From contig NZ_SLWS01000008.1 of NCBI RefSeq assembly GCF_004345645.1, positions 248,001 through 312,000 of the forward strand: a stretch of 64,000 nt of DNA, read 5' to 3'. The notes under the pieces were generated by a model. That model was not told where the DNA came from. It saw only the letters and a list, made by a program, of their open reading frames with translations, and made no database searches. Of this stretch, positions 1-7,920 are shown in pieces. A program made the position numbers and the translations under genes. This stretch comes from Actinocrispum wychmicini (lineage in GTDB: Bacteria; Actinomycetota; Actinomycetes; Mycobacteriales; Pseudonocardiaceae). The stretch's first letter is position 1. Every line of letters begins with the position of its first letter.

Positions 1-399
1 GTGCTGCAGGACCCGCTTGGCCGCGGCTGTCCACAGGTCGCGGGGGAACAGTGAGGGGTCTGGGCGCCCGACCATCAGGTTCCACTGGCGGGGTGGCCGA
101 TGGGTGTACGCGGGGTCGGGCGAGCTCAGCGCCTCAGCCCCGGCCGTGGCCACCCGGGTCGGCGCTCCCTGGCTGGTGTGCAGGTAGCCCTCAGCGGCGA
201 GGTCGGCGTACACGCGGGTGACCGTGCCGCGCGCGATGCCCAGGTCGTGGGCCAGGGCACGGGTGGACGGCACGATCGCGCCGGACCGCCACCTGCCGTC
301 CCGGATCGCCGCGCGAACGGCGTTCGCCAGCGCGTGCCGGCCGCTGCCTGGCGTCCAGTCCAGGTGCACGTCGACAGAACTGGACCACGAATCCTCCAT
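1..399 (-). CDS. MocR/PdxR-type GntR-aminotransferase regulator (N-terminal part, cut by window edge)
   Basis: The minus strand reads open from ATG at 399 to the window edge (133 residues). Residues about 20-80 form a GntR winged helix: the segments VPSTRALAHDLGIARGTVTR and VYADLAAEGYLHTSQGAPTR are the helix-turn-helix and wing. The tail (WNLMVGRPDPSLFPRDLW) matches the beginning of the fold-type-I aminotransferase domain found in MocR proteins, whose PLP domain would lie beyond position 1. Such proteins control vitamin B6 or amino-acid genes. It is divergent from the AhpD-like gene at 446, with a two-copy direct repeat between them, so it probably controls that pair and itself. Family assignment is firm; the ligand is unknown. 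Confidence 0.85.
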   Translation of the reverse strand, partial: MEDSWSSSVDVHLDWTPGSGRHALANAVRAAIRDGRWRSGAIVPSTRALAHDLGIARGTVTRVYADLAAEGYLHTSQGAPTRVATAGAEALSSPDPAYTHRPPRQWNLMVGRPDPSLFPRDLWTAAAKRVLQH

Positions 400-409
400 A
401 GAACTGGAC
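376..409. promoter_or_regulatory. Direct repeat AGAACTGGAC x2, probable MocR operator
   Basis: AGAACTGGAC occurs at 376-385 and again at 400-409, on the same face 24 bp apart, around the start codon of the MocR gene and just upstream of the divergent gene at 446. MocR regulators commonly bind two direct repeats near their own divergent promoter; assignment to this protein is inferred from position. Confidence 0.6.
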
Positions 410-445
410 TCTACCCGTGGACAAGTTGGCGCTAACGTTCGTGTC

Positions 446-907
446 ATGACAAAGCGGATCAACATCTACGGCTTCGCCAAGGCGAGCAAGGCCCTGTTCG
501 CCCTGGCCGAGGAAGTCACCCAGGCCGGCAACGCGGCCGGGGTGGACCAGTCCCTGTTCGAACTGGTCAAGATCCGGGCCTCCCAGATCAACGGCTGCGC
601 CCTCTGCCTGGACATGCACACCACCGACGCGCTGAAACTCGGCGAGAACGCGCGCCGAATCTTCCTGCTCGACGCCTGGCGGGAGACTGACCTGTTCACC
701 GAGCAGGAACGCGCGGCCCTGGAACTCACCGAAGTCCTCACCAGGCTGCCGGACAACCAGGACGTGCCCGACGACGTGTACGACCGCGCGGTCAACGTCT
801 TCACCGAGGACCAGTACCGGGCGGTAGTGTGGATGGTCATGGTCATCAACGGCTACAACCGAATCGGCGTCCCCAGCCGCTCGGAGCTCCCCAGGCGCGC
901 GGCATGA
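446..907 (+). CDS. Carboxymuconolactone decarboxylase / AhpD-like alkylhydroperoxidase family protein
   Basis: 153 residues. The core segment around residues 40-65 contains KIRASQINGCALCLDMHT, the C-x-x-C plus nearby His pattern of AhpD-like peroxidase/decarboxylase proteins. In this family the cysteine pair supports disulfide-based peroxide reduction. The ATG at 446 is chosen because the family N-terminus (around YGFAKASKALFALAE) follows directly; longer readings run into the regulator promoter. Its stop overlaps the next start by four bases (ATGA at 904-907), so the two are one transcriptional unit. Control by the divergent MocR protein is likely. Substrate unknown. Confidence 0.85.
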   Translation: MTKRINIYGFAKASKALFALAEEVTQAGNAAGVDQSLFELVKIRASQINGCALCLDMHTTDALKLGENARRIFLLDAWRETDLFTEQERAALELTEVLTRLPDNQDVPDDVYDRAVNVFTEDQYRAVVWMVMVINGYNRIGVPSRSELPRRAA

Positions 908-1644
908 CGGCAACCAAGCTCCGCGCCCTGCACCTCCCCGGCAACCCACTGTTGTTGCCGAACGCCTGGGACGCGGCCTCGGCAACCCTGGTCGAACAAG
1001 CAGGTTTCCCCGCAGTGGCAACAAGTTCGGTCGCCGTGGCCCAGTCCCTCGGCTACGAGGACCACCAAGGTGCCCCACCAGCGGAGATGTTCGACGCGGT
1101 CCGCCGAATCACCCGAGTCGTGTCCGTACCGGTCACTGTCGACGCCGAAGGCGGCTACGACCTGCCCGCCACCGAACTCGCCGCCCGACTGGCCGAAGCC
1201 GGCGCGGTCGGCTGCAACATCGAGGACACCGATCACCAAGCCGGCGGTCTGAAAGAAACCGCCCGACACGCCGACTACCTGTCGGCACTCCGAGCGGCCG
1301 CCCCAGACCTCGTCCTCAACGCCCGAGTGGACGTCTTCCTCCGCGCGGAGGACCCCAAAGCCGTTCTGGACGACGGCCTGGAACGCGCCACCGCCTACCG
1401 CACCGCAGGCGCCGACTGCGTCTACCCGATCACACTCAAGTCGCCGGACCTGCTGAAGTCGTTCGTGGACACGGTCGGACCAGTGAACGGCAACCTGATG
1501 CCCGGCGGCCCCACACTGTCCACATTGGCCGAGATCGGCATCGCCCGGGTCTCGATGGGCGGCGGCCTGTGGCACCTCGTGAACAGATCGACCAAGCGAA
1601 TCCTGCGCGGGCTGGCGGCGGGAATCTCTCCCTACGAGGACTAG
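904..1644 (+). CDS. Isocitrate lyase / phosphoenolpyruvate mutase family protein
   Basis: 246 residues forming the PEP mutase/isocitrate lyase TIM barrel. The N-terminal segment LLLPNAWDAASATLVEQAGF and the metal-binding stretch VTVDAEGGYD (about residues 77-86), followed by GCNIEDT (about 107-113), are the family signatures. Members include oxaloacetate decarboxylase, 2-methylisocitrate lyase and C-P bond enzymes; the catalytic loop Cys of isocitrate lyase (KKCGH) is not present, so an oxaloacetate-decarboxylase or C-C lyase role is more likely. It starts within the stop of the AhpD-like gene (ATGA). Confidence 0.85.
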   Translation: MTATKLRALHLPGNPLLLPNAWDAASATLVEQAGFPAVATSSVAVAQSLGYEDHQGAPPAEMFDAVRRITRVVSVPVTVDAEGGYDLPATELAARLAEAGAVGCNIEDTDHQAGGLKETARHADYLSALRAAAPDLVLNARVDVFLRAEDPKAVLDDGLERATAYRTAGADCVYPITLKSPDLLKSFVDTVGPVNGNLMPGGPTLSTLAEIGIARVSMGGGLWHLVNRSTKRILRGLAAGISPYED

Positions 1645-1739
1645 AGCCAAGAGCGGGCAAGCCCGGCATCGCTGTCGGTGGTGTCTCCTTGATCATTGGC
1701 ATCCGAAATCCAAGGCGCGTGCCCGCGCAACAGACCTGT

Positions 1740-1883
1740 GCCTCGTTCTGTCTCCCGGCCGACCTGGGCGCAGCCCAACTACAGGTGTCAAGAGGCTGAA
1801 AGCGGCGAGCAACCCCGCGCGGGAACCGGCCTCTTGACGCCTGTGGTTGCCTCTGGCAGGTCGGGCGGGAGACAGGACGCGGC
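1740..1883. repeat. Long imperfect inverted repeat (about 140 nt)
   Basis: This lies in the 378-bp gap between the PEP-mutase gene and the next secreted-protein gene. Left arm 1748-1766 pairs with 1857-1875 (18 of 19), and 1781-1796 pairs with 1829-1844 (15 of 16); weaker pairing extends both outwards (1740-1747 with 1876-1883) and between the arms. The unpaired centre is about 32 nt. It could be a structured RNA, a MITE-like element or a strong attenuating hairpin. No coding sequence is evident in the gap. A sequence like the left arm (CTGTCTCC-GG) recurs near 1893. Confidence 0.7.
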
Positions 1884-2022
1884 CCTTCCCCTGTCTCCTG
1901 GTCGATCAGCCCGCCCGGCGAGGGCATCCTTTGAACAAAGACCTGTATTCAGATGTTCGGATCCGTGTTCGCGGACCCATGAGGCCGTTTCCTCCGACTC
2001 TGCGGCGATGTAGCGTGTGGCC

Positions 2023-2853
2023 ATGAGACTGCCGATGATCATCACCGGTGTTGTCGTGGCCGTCGTTGTGTCCAGCGTTCCCGCCATGGCCGCGCCGACC
2101 GCCACCGTCACTGTGAGCGGCGATGTGGCTTCTGCGCGGGACTACAGTGGGTCCGATCTGGTCGCGCTCGGTCAGCGGACGTATCCCGTTCCCGGCACGT
2201 CGAGGACGGTCACCGGGACCAGTCTCCTGGACCTTGTCGTCCACTCCGCCCCGGTCGTTCCGCCGGGCAAGAACACGCAACTGCGGGTGGGGGTCCGGGT
2301 AACCGGCAAGCACGGACGGTCGTCGACGTTCGCGCTCGGTGAGCTCGATCCAGGGTTCGGAGCCCAGCCCGCGGTCCTCACCACCGACCACGGCATCGAC
2401 CTCGTCCTGCCCGGCGACAACCGCCGCGATGTCATGGATGTCCGTGGTGTCAACGTCTTTGTCGACCGGACCACGCCATCTACTGGCCCCGGGCTGCGCG
2501 TGGTCACTCCACACAGGACAGTGGTCCTCCCGGCTTGGCTGCTTGCCCACCTGCCCGCCCGGACGGTCAAGGTCACGTTCCTGGCCGGCACCACCCCGCA
2601 GACCCACACGGAGAAAGGCCCGTCGCTGGCCGAGGTTCTGCTGTTCGCCGGAGTCCTGCCGACGTCGGGCAGTGCTGTCACGGCGGTGGGTGACGACGGA
2701 TATGGGGCCATGGTCACGCTCGGCGAACGTCGTCCGCTGCTTTTGTCCACGGTGGAGGATGGGGCTGGGCTGGCGCACCCGCAGCTGATTCCCGACGGTG
2801 ACGTCAAAGGCGGCCGCTATGTCTCCGGTGTCGTGACTTTGTCCGTCAGGTGA
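2023..2853 (+). CDS. Secreted protein with two molybdopterin-oxidoreductase-like domains
   Basis: 276 residues. Residues 1-24 (hydrophobic, ending VPAMAA) are a Sec signal peptide. Two tandem halves follow (about 28-150 and 160-276). The second has the pattern SLAEVLLFAGV ... VGDDGYGAMVTLGE ... LIPDGDVKGGRYVSGV, typical of small actinobacterial proteins annotated as molybdopterin-dependent oxidoreductase (sulfite-oxidase-like fold). The cofactor-binding cysteine of true sulfite oxidases is not visible, so catalytic function is doubtful; a substrate- or ligand-binding role is possible. ATG 2023 starts the signal peptide; a GTG six bases upstream is an alternative. No partner gene is adjacent. 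Confidence 0.6.
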   Translation: MRLPMIITGVVVAVVVSSVPAMAAPTATVTVSGDVASARDYSGSDLVALGQRTYPVPGTSRTVTGTSLLDLVVHSAPVVPPGKNTQLRVGVRVTGKHGRSSTFALGELDPGFGAQPAVLTTDHGIDLVLPGDNRRDVMDVRGVNVFVDRTTPSTGPGLRVVTPHRTVVLPAWLLAHLPARTVKVTFLAGTTPQTHTEKGPSLAEVLLFAGVLPTSGSAVTAVGDDGYGAMVTLGERRPLLLSTVEDGAGLAHPQLIPDGDVKGGRYVSGVVTLSVR

Positions 2854-2983
2854 CGTGTGCCATCGGCACTATGACGGAGCGTGAACTCTTCGGCATGAGC
2901 CCTGAAGGGTGGCAGGCGCCGAAGTCTGATCGGCGGTGATGGCGCCGGACGCGGTAATATATAGGCGATACGGGGGGTTCGCC

Positions 2984-4384
2984 ATGAAGAGCCGGATCGT
3001 CACCACTGCCGCTGTTGTGCTGTTACTGGGTGGCCAGGCCGCGGCCGGCCAGGGTGTCCGCGCCGTCTCCGGCCCGACGCCGTTCGCCGTGGGGTGTGCC
3101 ACCGGTTCCGCGACGCTGTACCGAAACGCCGAAGTGCAGCCGTATCTCGCGGTGAACCCACGTAATCCGCGCCATCTCGTTGGCACGTACCAGGAAGACC
3201 GTTGGTCGGACGTGGCCGCGCAGGGTGTGGTCGCAGTGGCCTCTTTTGACGGCGGCTTGTCGTGGCGGCAGTCGACGCCGCGGATGTCCCGCTGTACCGG
3301 TAACACCGCTTTCGATCGCGCCACGGACTCGTGGGCGAGCATCGCGCCGGACGGGACCGCCTATCTGTCCACGCTGTCCATGAGCGGTGCCGCGCTGACC
3401 CCCGGCTCGGTCAACGGTGTGCACGTGACCCGGTCCGCCGACGGCGGTGTCACGTGGAGTGATCCGGTGCTGCTGGCGACCGGCGACGAGAACCTGTTCA
3501 ACGACCTGCCGTCGGTGACCGCGGACCCCACCGACGCCCGATTGGTCTACGTGGTGTGGACGGCGATCCGGGTGATCGACCCGGAGCACTCGGTCGGGCC
3601 GACGCTGATGCGCCGCAGCACGGACGGCGGCCTCACCTGGCAGCCGGCCACCGCCGTCTACGATCCCGGGATCAACGCGCAGACCACGGCCAACCGGCTC
3701 GTCGTGCTGCCGAACGGGACGCTCGTCAACGCTTTCGCGCGGTACAAGGAAGATCCGGGCACGCACGAGATCCTCGTCGACATCGCCGCGACCAGTTCGG
3801 TCGACCACGGCGTCACCTGGTCGGCGCCCGCGAAGGTGGCCGACCAACGGCTCGCGCCCACAACGGACCCGGAGACCCAGGCCAAGGTCCGTGACGGCGG
3901 CCAACTGCCGCAACTGGCCGTCGACGGACGCGGCACGGTTTACCTGACATGGCAGGACTCCCGCTTCACCAACGGGCTGCGCAACGGCATCGCGGTCGCC
4001 CGGTCGACCGACGCCGGCCGCACGTGGTCGGCGCCCACTGTGGTGAACCGTGATCTGTCCACCCAGGCGTTCTCCAGCGCGGTCGCGGCGCAGCGGGACG
4101 GGACGGTCTTCGTCACCTACTCGGACTTCCGCAACAACACCGCGGATCCCGCGACCCTGCTGACCGACATCTGGCTGGCCACGTCCATTGACGGCGGCAG
4201 CACCTGGTTCGAGCGGCACGTCGCCGGTCCGTTCGACATGGCACTGGCTCCGCGCGCGAACTCGTCGTACTACCTCGGCGACTACCACGGCCTGGTGGCG
4301 ACGGGCCGGGCGGTCATCCCGTTCTTCCCCATGACCACGGCGAATTCGCAGAACCCCACGGACATCTTCGTGACCTCACTGTAA
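2984..4384 (+). CDS. Secreted exo-alpha-sialidase / BNR-repeat protein
   Basis: 466 residues with a signal peptide (1-22). Six Asp-box motifs (S-x-D-x-G-x-T/S-W) lie near residues 87, 151, 212, 272, 341 and 401, one per blade, as in six-bladed sialidase beta-propellers. This suggests an extracellular glycosidase (sialidase, or a related lyase-like propeller), but the arginine triad of true sialidases cannot be verified by eye. ATG 2984 is preceded by the G-run GGGGGG, which acts as ribosome-binding site; an upstream GTG/ATG pair at 2936-2939 would put a non-signal extension in front of the secretion signal and is rejected. Stand-alone gene. Confidence 0.8.
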   Translation: MKSRIVTTAAVVLLLGGQAAAGQGVRAVSGPTPFAVGCATGSATLYRNAEVQPYLAVNPRNPRHLVGTYQEDRWSDVAAQGVVAVASFDGGLSWRQSTPRMSRCTGNTAFDRATDSWASIAPDGTAYLSTLSMSGAALTPGSVNGVHVTRSADGGVTWSDPVLLATGDENLFNDLPSVTADPTDARLVYVVWTAIRVIDPEHSVGPTLMRRSTDGGLTWQPATAVYDPGINAQTTANRLVVLPNGTLVNAFARYKEDPGTHEILVDIAATSSVDHGVTWSAPAKVADQRLAPTTDPETQAKVRDGGQLPQLAVDGRGTVYLTWQDSRFTNGLRNGIAVARSTDAGRTWSAPTVVNRDLSTQAFSSAVAAQRDGTVFVTYSDFRNNTADPATLLTDIWLATSIDGGSTWFERHVAGPFDMALAPRANSSYYLGDYHGLVATGRAVIPFFPMTTANSQNPTDIFVTSL

Positions 4385-4426
4385 AACCGAGTGCCCCACT
4401 CGCGACGGTGTGGCTACGCTCGCCGC

Positions 4427-4981
4427 GTGTTGCTGAACGTCGTGGATGTCGAGGCCACGTGCTGGGACGGGCCGTCACCGGGCGGCCAGGTCAACGAGAT
4501 CATCGAGATCGGGTTGACCGTCGTCGACCTGGTCGCGGGCGAACGCGTTGCGCGACACCGGATCCTGGTGAAGCCGGCCAGGTCCGAGGTGAGCGACTTC
4601 TGCACCCGGCTGACCGGGCTCACCCAGGCCGAGGTGGACACCGGGATGCCGTTCGAGGAGGCGTGCCGGGTCCTGGCCAAGGACCACGAGGCGGGGAAGC
4701 TGGGGTGGGCCAGTTGGGGTGACTACGACCGCAAGCAGTTCCTCCGCCAGTGCGCCGCGACCACTGTTCGGTACCCGTTCGGTCAGCGGCACGTCAACGC
4801 GAAGGCGACGTTCGCGGAGACGTTCGGCCTGCCCCGGCCGGTGGGCATGGCGGCCGCTCTCAAGATCGCCGAACTTCCCTTGGAAGGACGGCACCATCGC
4901 GGCGACGACGACGCGTGGAACATCGCCGCGCTGGTGCTCCTGATGGTCGACCGGGGTGACTGGCCGGGGACGAAGCCGTGA
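4427..4981 (+). CDS. DEDDh 3'-5' exonuclease (DnaQ/ERI-1-like)
   Basis: 184 residues. The exonuclease motifs are in order: Exo I D7-V-E9 (VVDVEAT), Exo II region WGDYDRKQF, and Exo III H-x-x-G-x-D-D-A (HHRGDDDAWN) near residue 163, which defines the DEDDh subtype. Members of this group (ExoX, KapD, ERI-1 type) degrade single-stranded DNA or RNA. The GTG at 4427 is chosen because it places the DxE motif at residue 7; an earlier GTG at 4391 adds 12 unrelated residues. It ends 19 bp before the convergent AKR gene. Confidence 0.85.
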   Translation: MLLNVVDVEATCWDGPSPGGQVNEIIEIGLTVVDLVAGERVARHRILVKPARSEVSDFCTRLTGLTQAEVDTGMPFEEACRVLAKDHEAGKLGWASWGDYDRKQFLRQCAATTVRYPFGQRHVNAKATFAETFGLPRPVGMAAALKIAELPLEGRHHRGDDDAWNIAALVLLMVDRGDWPGTKP

Positions 4982-5000
4982 GTCCCCGCCAGCCGGACGG

Positions 5001-5978
5001 TCAGACGTTGACCTGGGACATGTCCGCGTAGCGGTCGCCGGCGGGCGGCGCGATCGCGGTGAGCCGGTCGACCTGTTCCGGGGTGAGCTTGACGTCGAGC
5101 GCGGCCGCGTTCTCCTCGATCCGGGAGACCCGCTTGGTGCCCGGGATGGGGACGATGTCGTCGCCCTGGACGAGCAGCCACGCCAACGCCACCTGTGCGG
5201 GTGTCGAGCCGACTTCCTGGGCGACGGCTTCGACCTCGTCCACGATCCGCAGGTTCCGTTCGAGGTTGCCGTCGGCGAACCGCGGGTGGTTGCGGCGGAA
5301 GTCGCTACTGTCGAACTGGTCGGTCGACCGGATCGCGCCGGTCAGGAAGCCGCGGCCGAGCGGGGAGTACGCCACGAACCCGATGCCCAGTTCGCGGACC
5401 ACGGACAGGATCTGGTCCTCCGGGTCACGTGTCCACAGTGAGTACTCGGTCTGCAGCGCGGTGATCGGGTGCACGGCGTGGGCGCGCCGGATGGTCTCCG
5501 CGCCGGCCTCGGACAGGCCGATGTGCCGGATCTTGCCTTCCCGCACCAGGTCGGCGAGGGCGCCGACGGTGTCCTCGATCGGCGTGTTCGGGTCGACGCG
5601 GTGCTGGTAGTAGAGGTCGACGTAGTCGGTGCCGAGCCGCTTCAGGGAGCCTTCCAGCGCGGTCCGGATGTTCGCGGGGGAGCTGTCGATGTTGCGTTCG
5701 GCCACGTTCGGGTGCGAAAGCAGACCGAATTTCGTGGCGAGCACCACATCGTCCCGGCGGCCCGCGATGGCGCGACCGACCAGTTCCTCATTGGTGAACG
5801 GACCGTAGATCTCGGCCGTGTCGACGAAGGTGACACCGAGGTCGAACGCGCGGTGGATGGTGCGGATCGCCTCGTCGTCGTCGCTGCCCGCACCGGTGTA
5901 GAAAGCGGACATCGACATGGCGCCGAGCCCGATCCGGGAAACGTCGAGGCCGCCCAGTGAAGTGTGTTCGATTGCCAT
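5001..5978 (-). CDS. Aldo/keto reductase
   Basis: 325 residues of the AKR TIM barrel. The catalytic tetrad is visible as Asp53, Tyr58, Lys83 and His126 (FVDTAEIYG, LATKFG, YYQHRVDP). The end of the barrel has the NADPH-binding segment PIPGTKRVSRIEEN. The start ATG at 5978 gives the usual MAIEHTSLGGLDVSRIGLG amino terminus. It is transcribed away from an XRE regulator, with about 100 bp between the start codons, so the neighbour probably controls it. Substrate (sugar, quinone or aldehyde) is not predictable. Confidence 0.9.
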   Translation of the reverse strand: MAIEHTSLGGLDVSRIGLGAMSMSAFYTGAGSDDDEAIRTIHRAFDLGVTFVDTAEIYGPFTNEELVGRAIAGRRDDVVLATKFGLLSHPNVAERNIDSSPANIRTALEGSLKRLGTDYVDLYYQHRVDPNTPIEDTVGALADLVREGKIRHIGLSEAGAETIRRAHAVHPITALQTEYSLWTRDPEDQILSVVRELGIGFVAYSPLGRGFLTGAIRSTDQFDSSDFRRNHPRFADGNLERNLRIVDEVEAVAQEVGSTPAQVALAWLLVQGDDIVPIPGTKRVSRIEENAAALDVKLTPEQVDRLTAIAPPAGDRYADMSQVNV

Positions 5979-6080
5979 GCCACGAACGCTAATCCAGAAC
6001 GGCCGGGACCACCTGGGTGAGCGGCACCCTGGTTGTGCCACACCCACCCTCGGCCCCAGCGCCGCGCATACCATGGTCAT

Positions 6081-6932
6081 ATGGCCAACCAGTTGGGTGA
6101 CTATCTCAAGGCGCGGCGGGCCGGCGTCAAGCCCGAGGACGTGGACCTGCCGCCCGGCGGGACCAGGCGGGTGCCGGGGCTGCGCCGCGAGGAGGTCGCG
6201 GCCATGGCGGGCCTGAGCGTGGACTACTACACCCGCCTGGAACAGGGCCGTGAGCAGCACCCTTCGCCGAGCGTGCTGAACTCGTTGGCCCGGGTGCTGC
6301 GGCTCGGCCCGGACGCCCAGCGGTACCTGTTCGCCATCGCCACCCAGGGCCCGCCCGTCCCGCCCGTGCGCCGCCAGCTCAGCCCCAACCTGCTGCGGCT
6401 GGTCAACGACTGGACCGACCACCCGGCGCTGATCACCGACCCGTGTCACAACATCGTGGTGGCCAACCACCTCGGCCGGGCGATCTACGGTGGCCATCAG
6501 CACAGCGACAACCTGGCCCGGCTGGTGTTCCTGGATCCGGCCGGCCGGACGTTCTACCGCAACTGGAACAATGTGGCCGGCACGATTGTGGCCTCAATTC
6601 GGGCGGCCGCGAGCAATCCGGCGGTGAACGCCGAACTGATGGCACTGGTCGGCGAGTTGACGGTGCGCAGCGAGGAATTCAGCAAACGGTGGGCCAAGGC
6701 CGAGGTGCTGGAGAAGACCTCGGGCCAGTCGTTCCTGCGCCACCCGATTGTCGGCGATCTCGACCTGACATATGAGACATTCAAGCCGAACGGGGCTCCG
6801 GACCTTCAACTCAAGATCTATCGAGCCGAGAAAGGCTCGGAAATGTCGGAGAAACTGACGATGCTCGGCAGCCTCACGGCGGCCCAGCCGGACGAGCCCG
6901 CCGCGCTGCCGGACGAGCGGACCGTCCGCTGA
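6081..6932 (+). CDS. XRE-family regulator with MmyB-like ligand-binding domain
   Basis: 283 residues. An HTH_31/XRE domain (about 5-75) includes VPGLRREEVAAMAGLSVDYY and TRLEQGREQHPSPSVLNSLA. A PAS-like MmyB domain follows (about 105-265), typical of actinobacterial regulators beside short-chain dehydrogenases and AKRs, where it is believed to bind a small fatty-acid-like ligand. It is divergent from the aldo/keto reductase, the usual arrangement for this family. ATG 6081 is the first start giving the canonical ANQLGDYLKARR amino terminus. Confidence 0.9.
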   Translation: MANQLGDYLKARRAGVKPEDVDLPPGGTRRVPGLRREEVAAMAGLSVDYYTRLEQGREQHPSPSVLNSLARVLRLGPDAQRYLFAIATQGPPVPPVRRQLSPNLLRLVNDWTDHPALITDPCHNIVVANHLGRAIYGGHQHSDNLARLVFLDPAGRTFYRNWNNVAGTIVASIRAAASNPAVNAELMALVGELTVRSEEFSKRWAKAEVLEKTSGQSFLRHPIVGDLDLTYETFKPNGAPDLQLKIYRAEKGSEMSEKLTMLGSLTAAQPDEPAALPDERTVR

Positions 6933-6941
6933 CCCCGGAGA

Positions 6942-7334
6942 TCAGCTCATCCCCACGATCTGCCGGTCCGGCTTGATGAGCGCGATGACGCGTTCGTTGT
7001 CGCGCGTGTAGGGGCCGCCGATGTACTTGGTGGCGATCCGGTCGACGATCTCCCACGCGGCGTCACCCTCCACCCATGCCACGACCTCGCCGCGGATGAT
7101 GATCGGCTCGAACGGGTTGTCGGCCGGGGTCAGGGAGATCGCGACCCGCGGGTCACGCCGCAGGTTGCGGGCCTTGCGGGAGCCCGGCCCGGTGAGGATC
7201 GCGACGTGGTCGCCGTCGGTGCCGATCCAGACCGGAACGGAGTGCGGGGCGCCGTCCGGCAGCAGGCTGGCGACGTGGGCGATCGGGGTGCCGTCGAGAA
7301 CGCGGCGGACTTCTGCGTTGAGCATGGTGGTCAT
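6942..7334 (-). CDS. PPOX-class F420/FMN-dependent oxidoreductase
   Basis: 130 residues of the split-barrel flavin/F420-binding fold. LPDGAPHSVPVWIGTDGD, followed by TGPGSRKARNLRRDPRVA, is the typical pyridoxamine-phosphate-oxidase-like core of TIGR03618-type proteins, which in actinomycetes use F420H2 or FMN for small-molecule reductions. It is divergent from an HxlR regulator, and an operator-like palindrome lies between them, so it is probably its target. Substrate unknown. Confidence 0.85.
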   Translation of the reverse strand: MTTMLNAEVRRVLDGTPIAHVASLLPDGAPHSVPVWIGTDGDHVAILTGPGSRKARNLRRDPRVAISLTPADNPFEPIIIRGEVVAWVEGDAAWEIVDRIATKYIGGPYTRDNERVIALIKPDRQIVGMS

Positions 7335-7388
7335 CTCGGCGATCCTTCCAGGGTTCCTTCAAGAGACTCCATGACCGTAGCAGGACGA

Positions 7389-7403
7389 GTTCCCTAAGGG
7401 AAC
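7389..7403. promoter_or_regulatory. Palindrome GTTCCC-TAA-GGGAAC, likely HxlR operator
   Basis: Perfect 6-bp arms around TAA, placed in the divergent promoter between the PPOX oxidoreductase and the HxlR regulator. A related TGATCC-CTTA-GGATCA palindrome sits at 7875-7890, over the regulator's stop codon and ahead of the methyltransferase gene. Confidence 0.6.
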
Positions 7404-7424
7404 CCCAATTGTTAGACTGGACGC

Positions 7425-7877
7425 ATGCAGCGAACGAACTTCGGCGAGATGGCGTGCTCGATCGCGCGCACGCTCGACGTGATCGGGGAGCCCTGGTCGC
7501 CGCTCATCCTGCGGGACGTGTGGGTCGGGTTCAGCCGGTTCGAGCAGATCCAGGCCGATCTCGGCATCTCCCGCAAGGTGCTGACCGAGCGGCTGAACCA
7601 CCTCATCGAGCACGGTGTGCTCGAACGCCGGCCCTACGACCGGCGGCCCAGGTACGAGTACGTCCTGACCCAGAAGGGCACCGAGCTCGTCGACCTGCTC
7701 ATGGTCATGGTCGGCTGGGGCGACAAGTGGCTCGCCGGCGAGGCCGGCCCGCCGGTGCTCTACCGCCACCACGCCTGCGGTGAGATCAGCCGGGTCGACC
7801 TGCGGTGCGCCCACTGCGGCGAACCGATGCACCCGGGCGACATCGACGTGCTGCCTGGCCCCGGCGCGGCGGCATGA
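7425..7877 (+). CDS. HxlR-family transcriptional regulator
   Basis: 150 residues. A winged helix of HxlR type occupies residues about 10-100: CSIARTLDVIGEPWSPLILR is the family signature, then the recognition segment RKVLTERLNHLIEHGVLERR and the wing RPRYEYVLTQKG. The C-terminal tail (HHACGEISRVDLRCAHCGEP) carries three Cys and two His in a possible zinc knuckle. HxlR proteins usually control a neighbouring oxidoreductase, here the divergent PPOX gene. Confidence 0.9.
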   Translation: MQRTNFGEMACSIARTLDVIGEPWSPLILRDVWVGFSRFEQIQADLGISRKVLTERLNHLIEHGVLERRPYDRRPRYEYVLTQKGTELVDLLMVMVGWGDKWLAGEAGPPVLYRHHACGEISRVDLRCAHCGEPMHPGDIDVLPGPGAAA

Positions 7878-7920
7878 TCCCTTAGGATCAGCCGCTAAAC
7901 CGACCTGGGGGTGGTAGAAG

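Noticed and set aside
1436..1927. Minus-strand frame through the end of the PEP-mutase gene and into the palindrome
   Set aside because: Covers a real gene in antisense and the inverted repeat; no similarity recognised.
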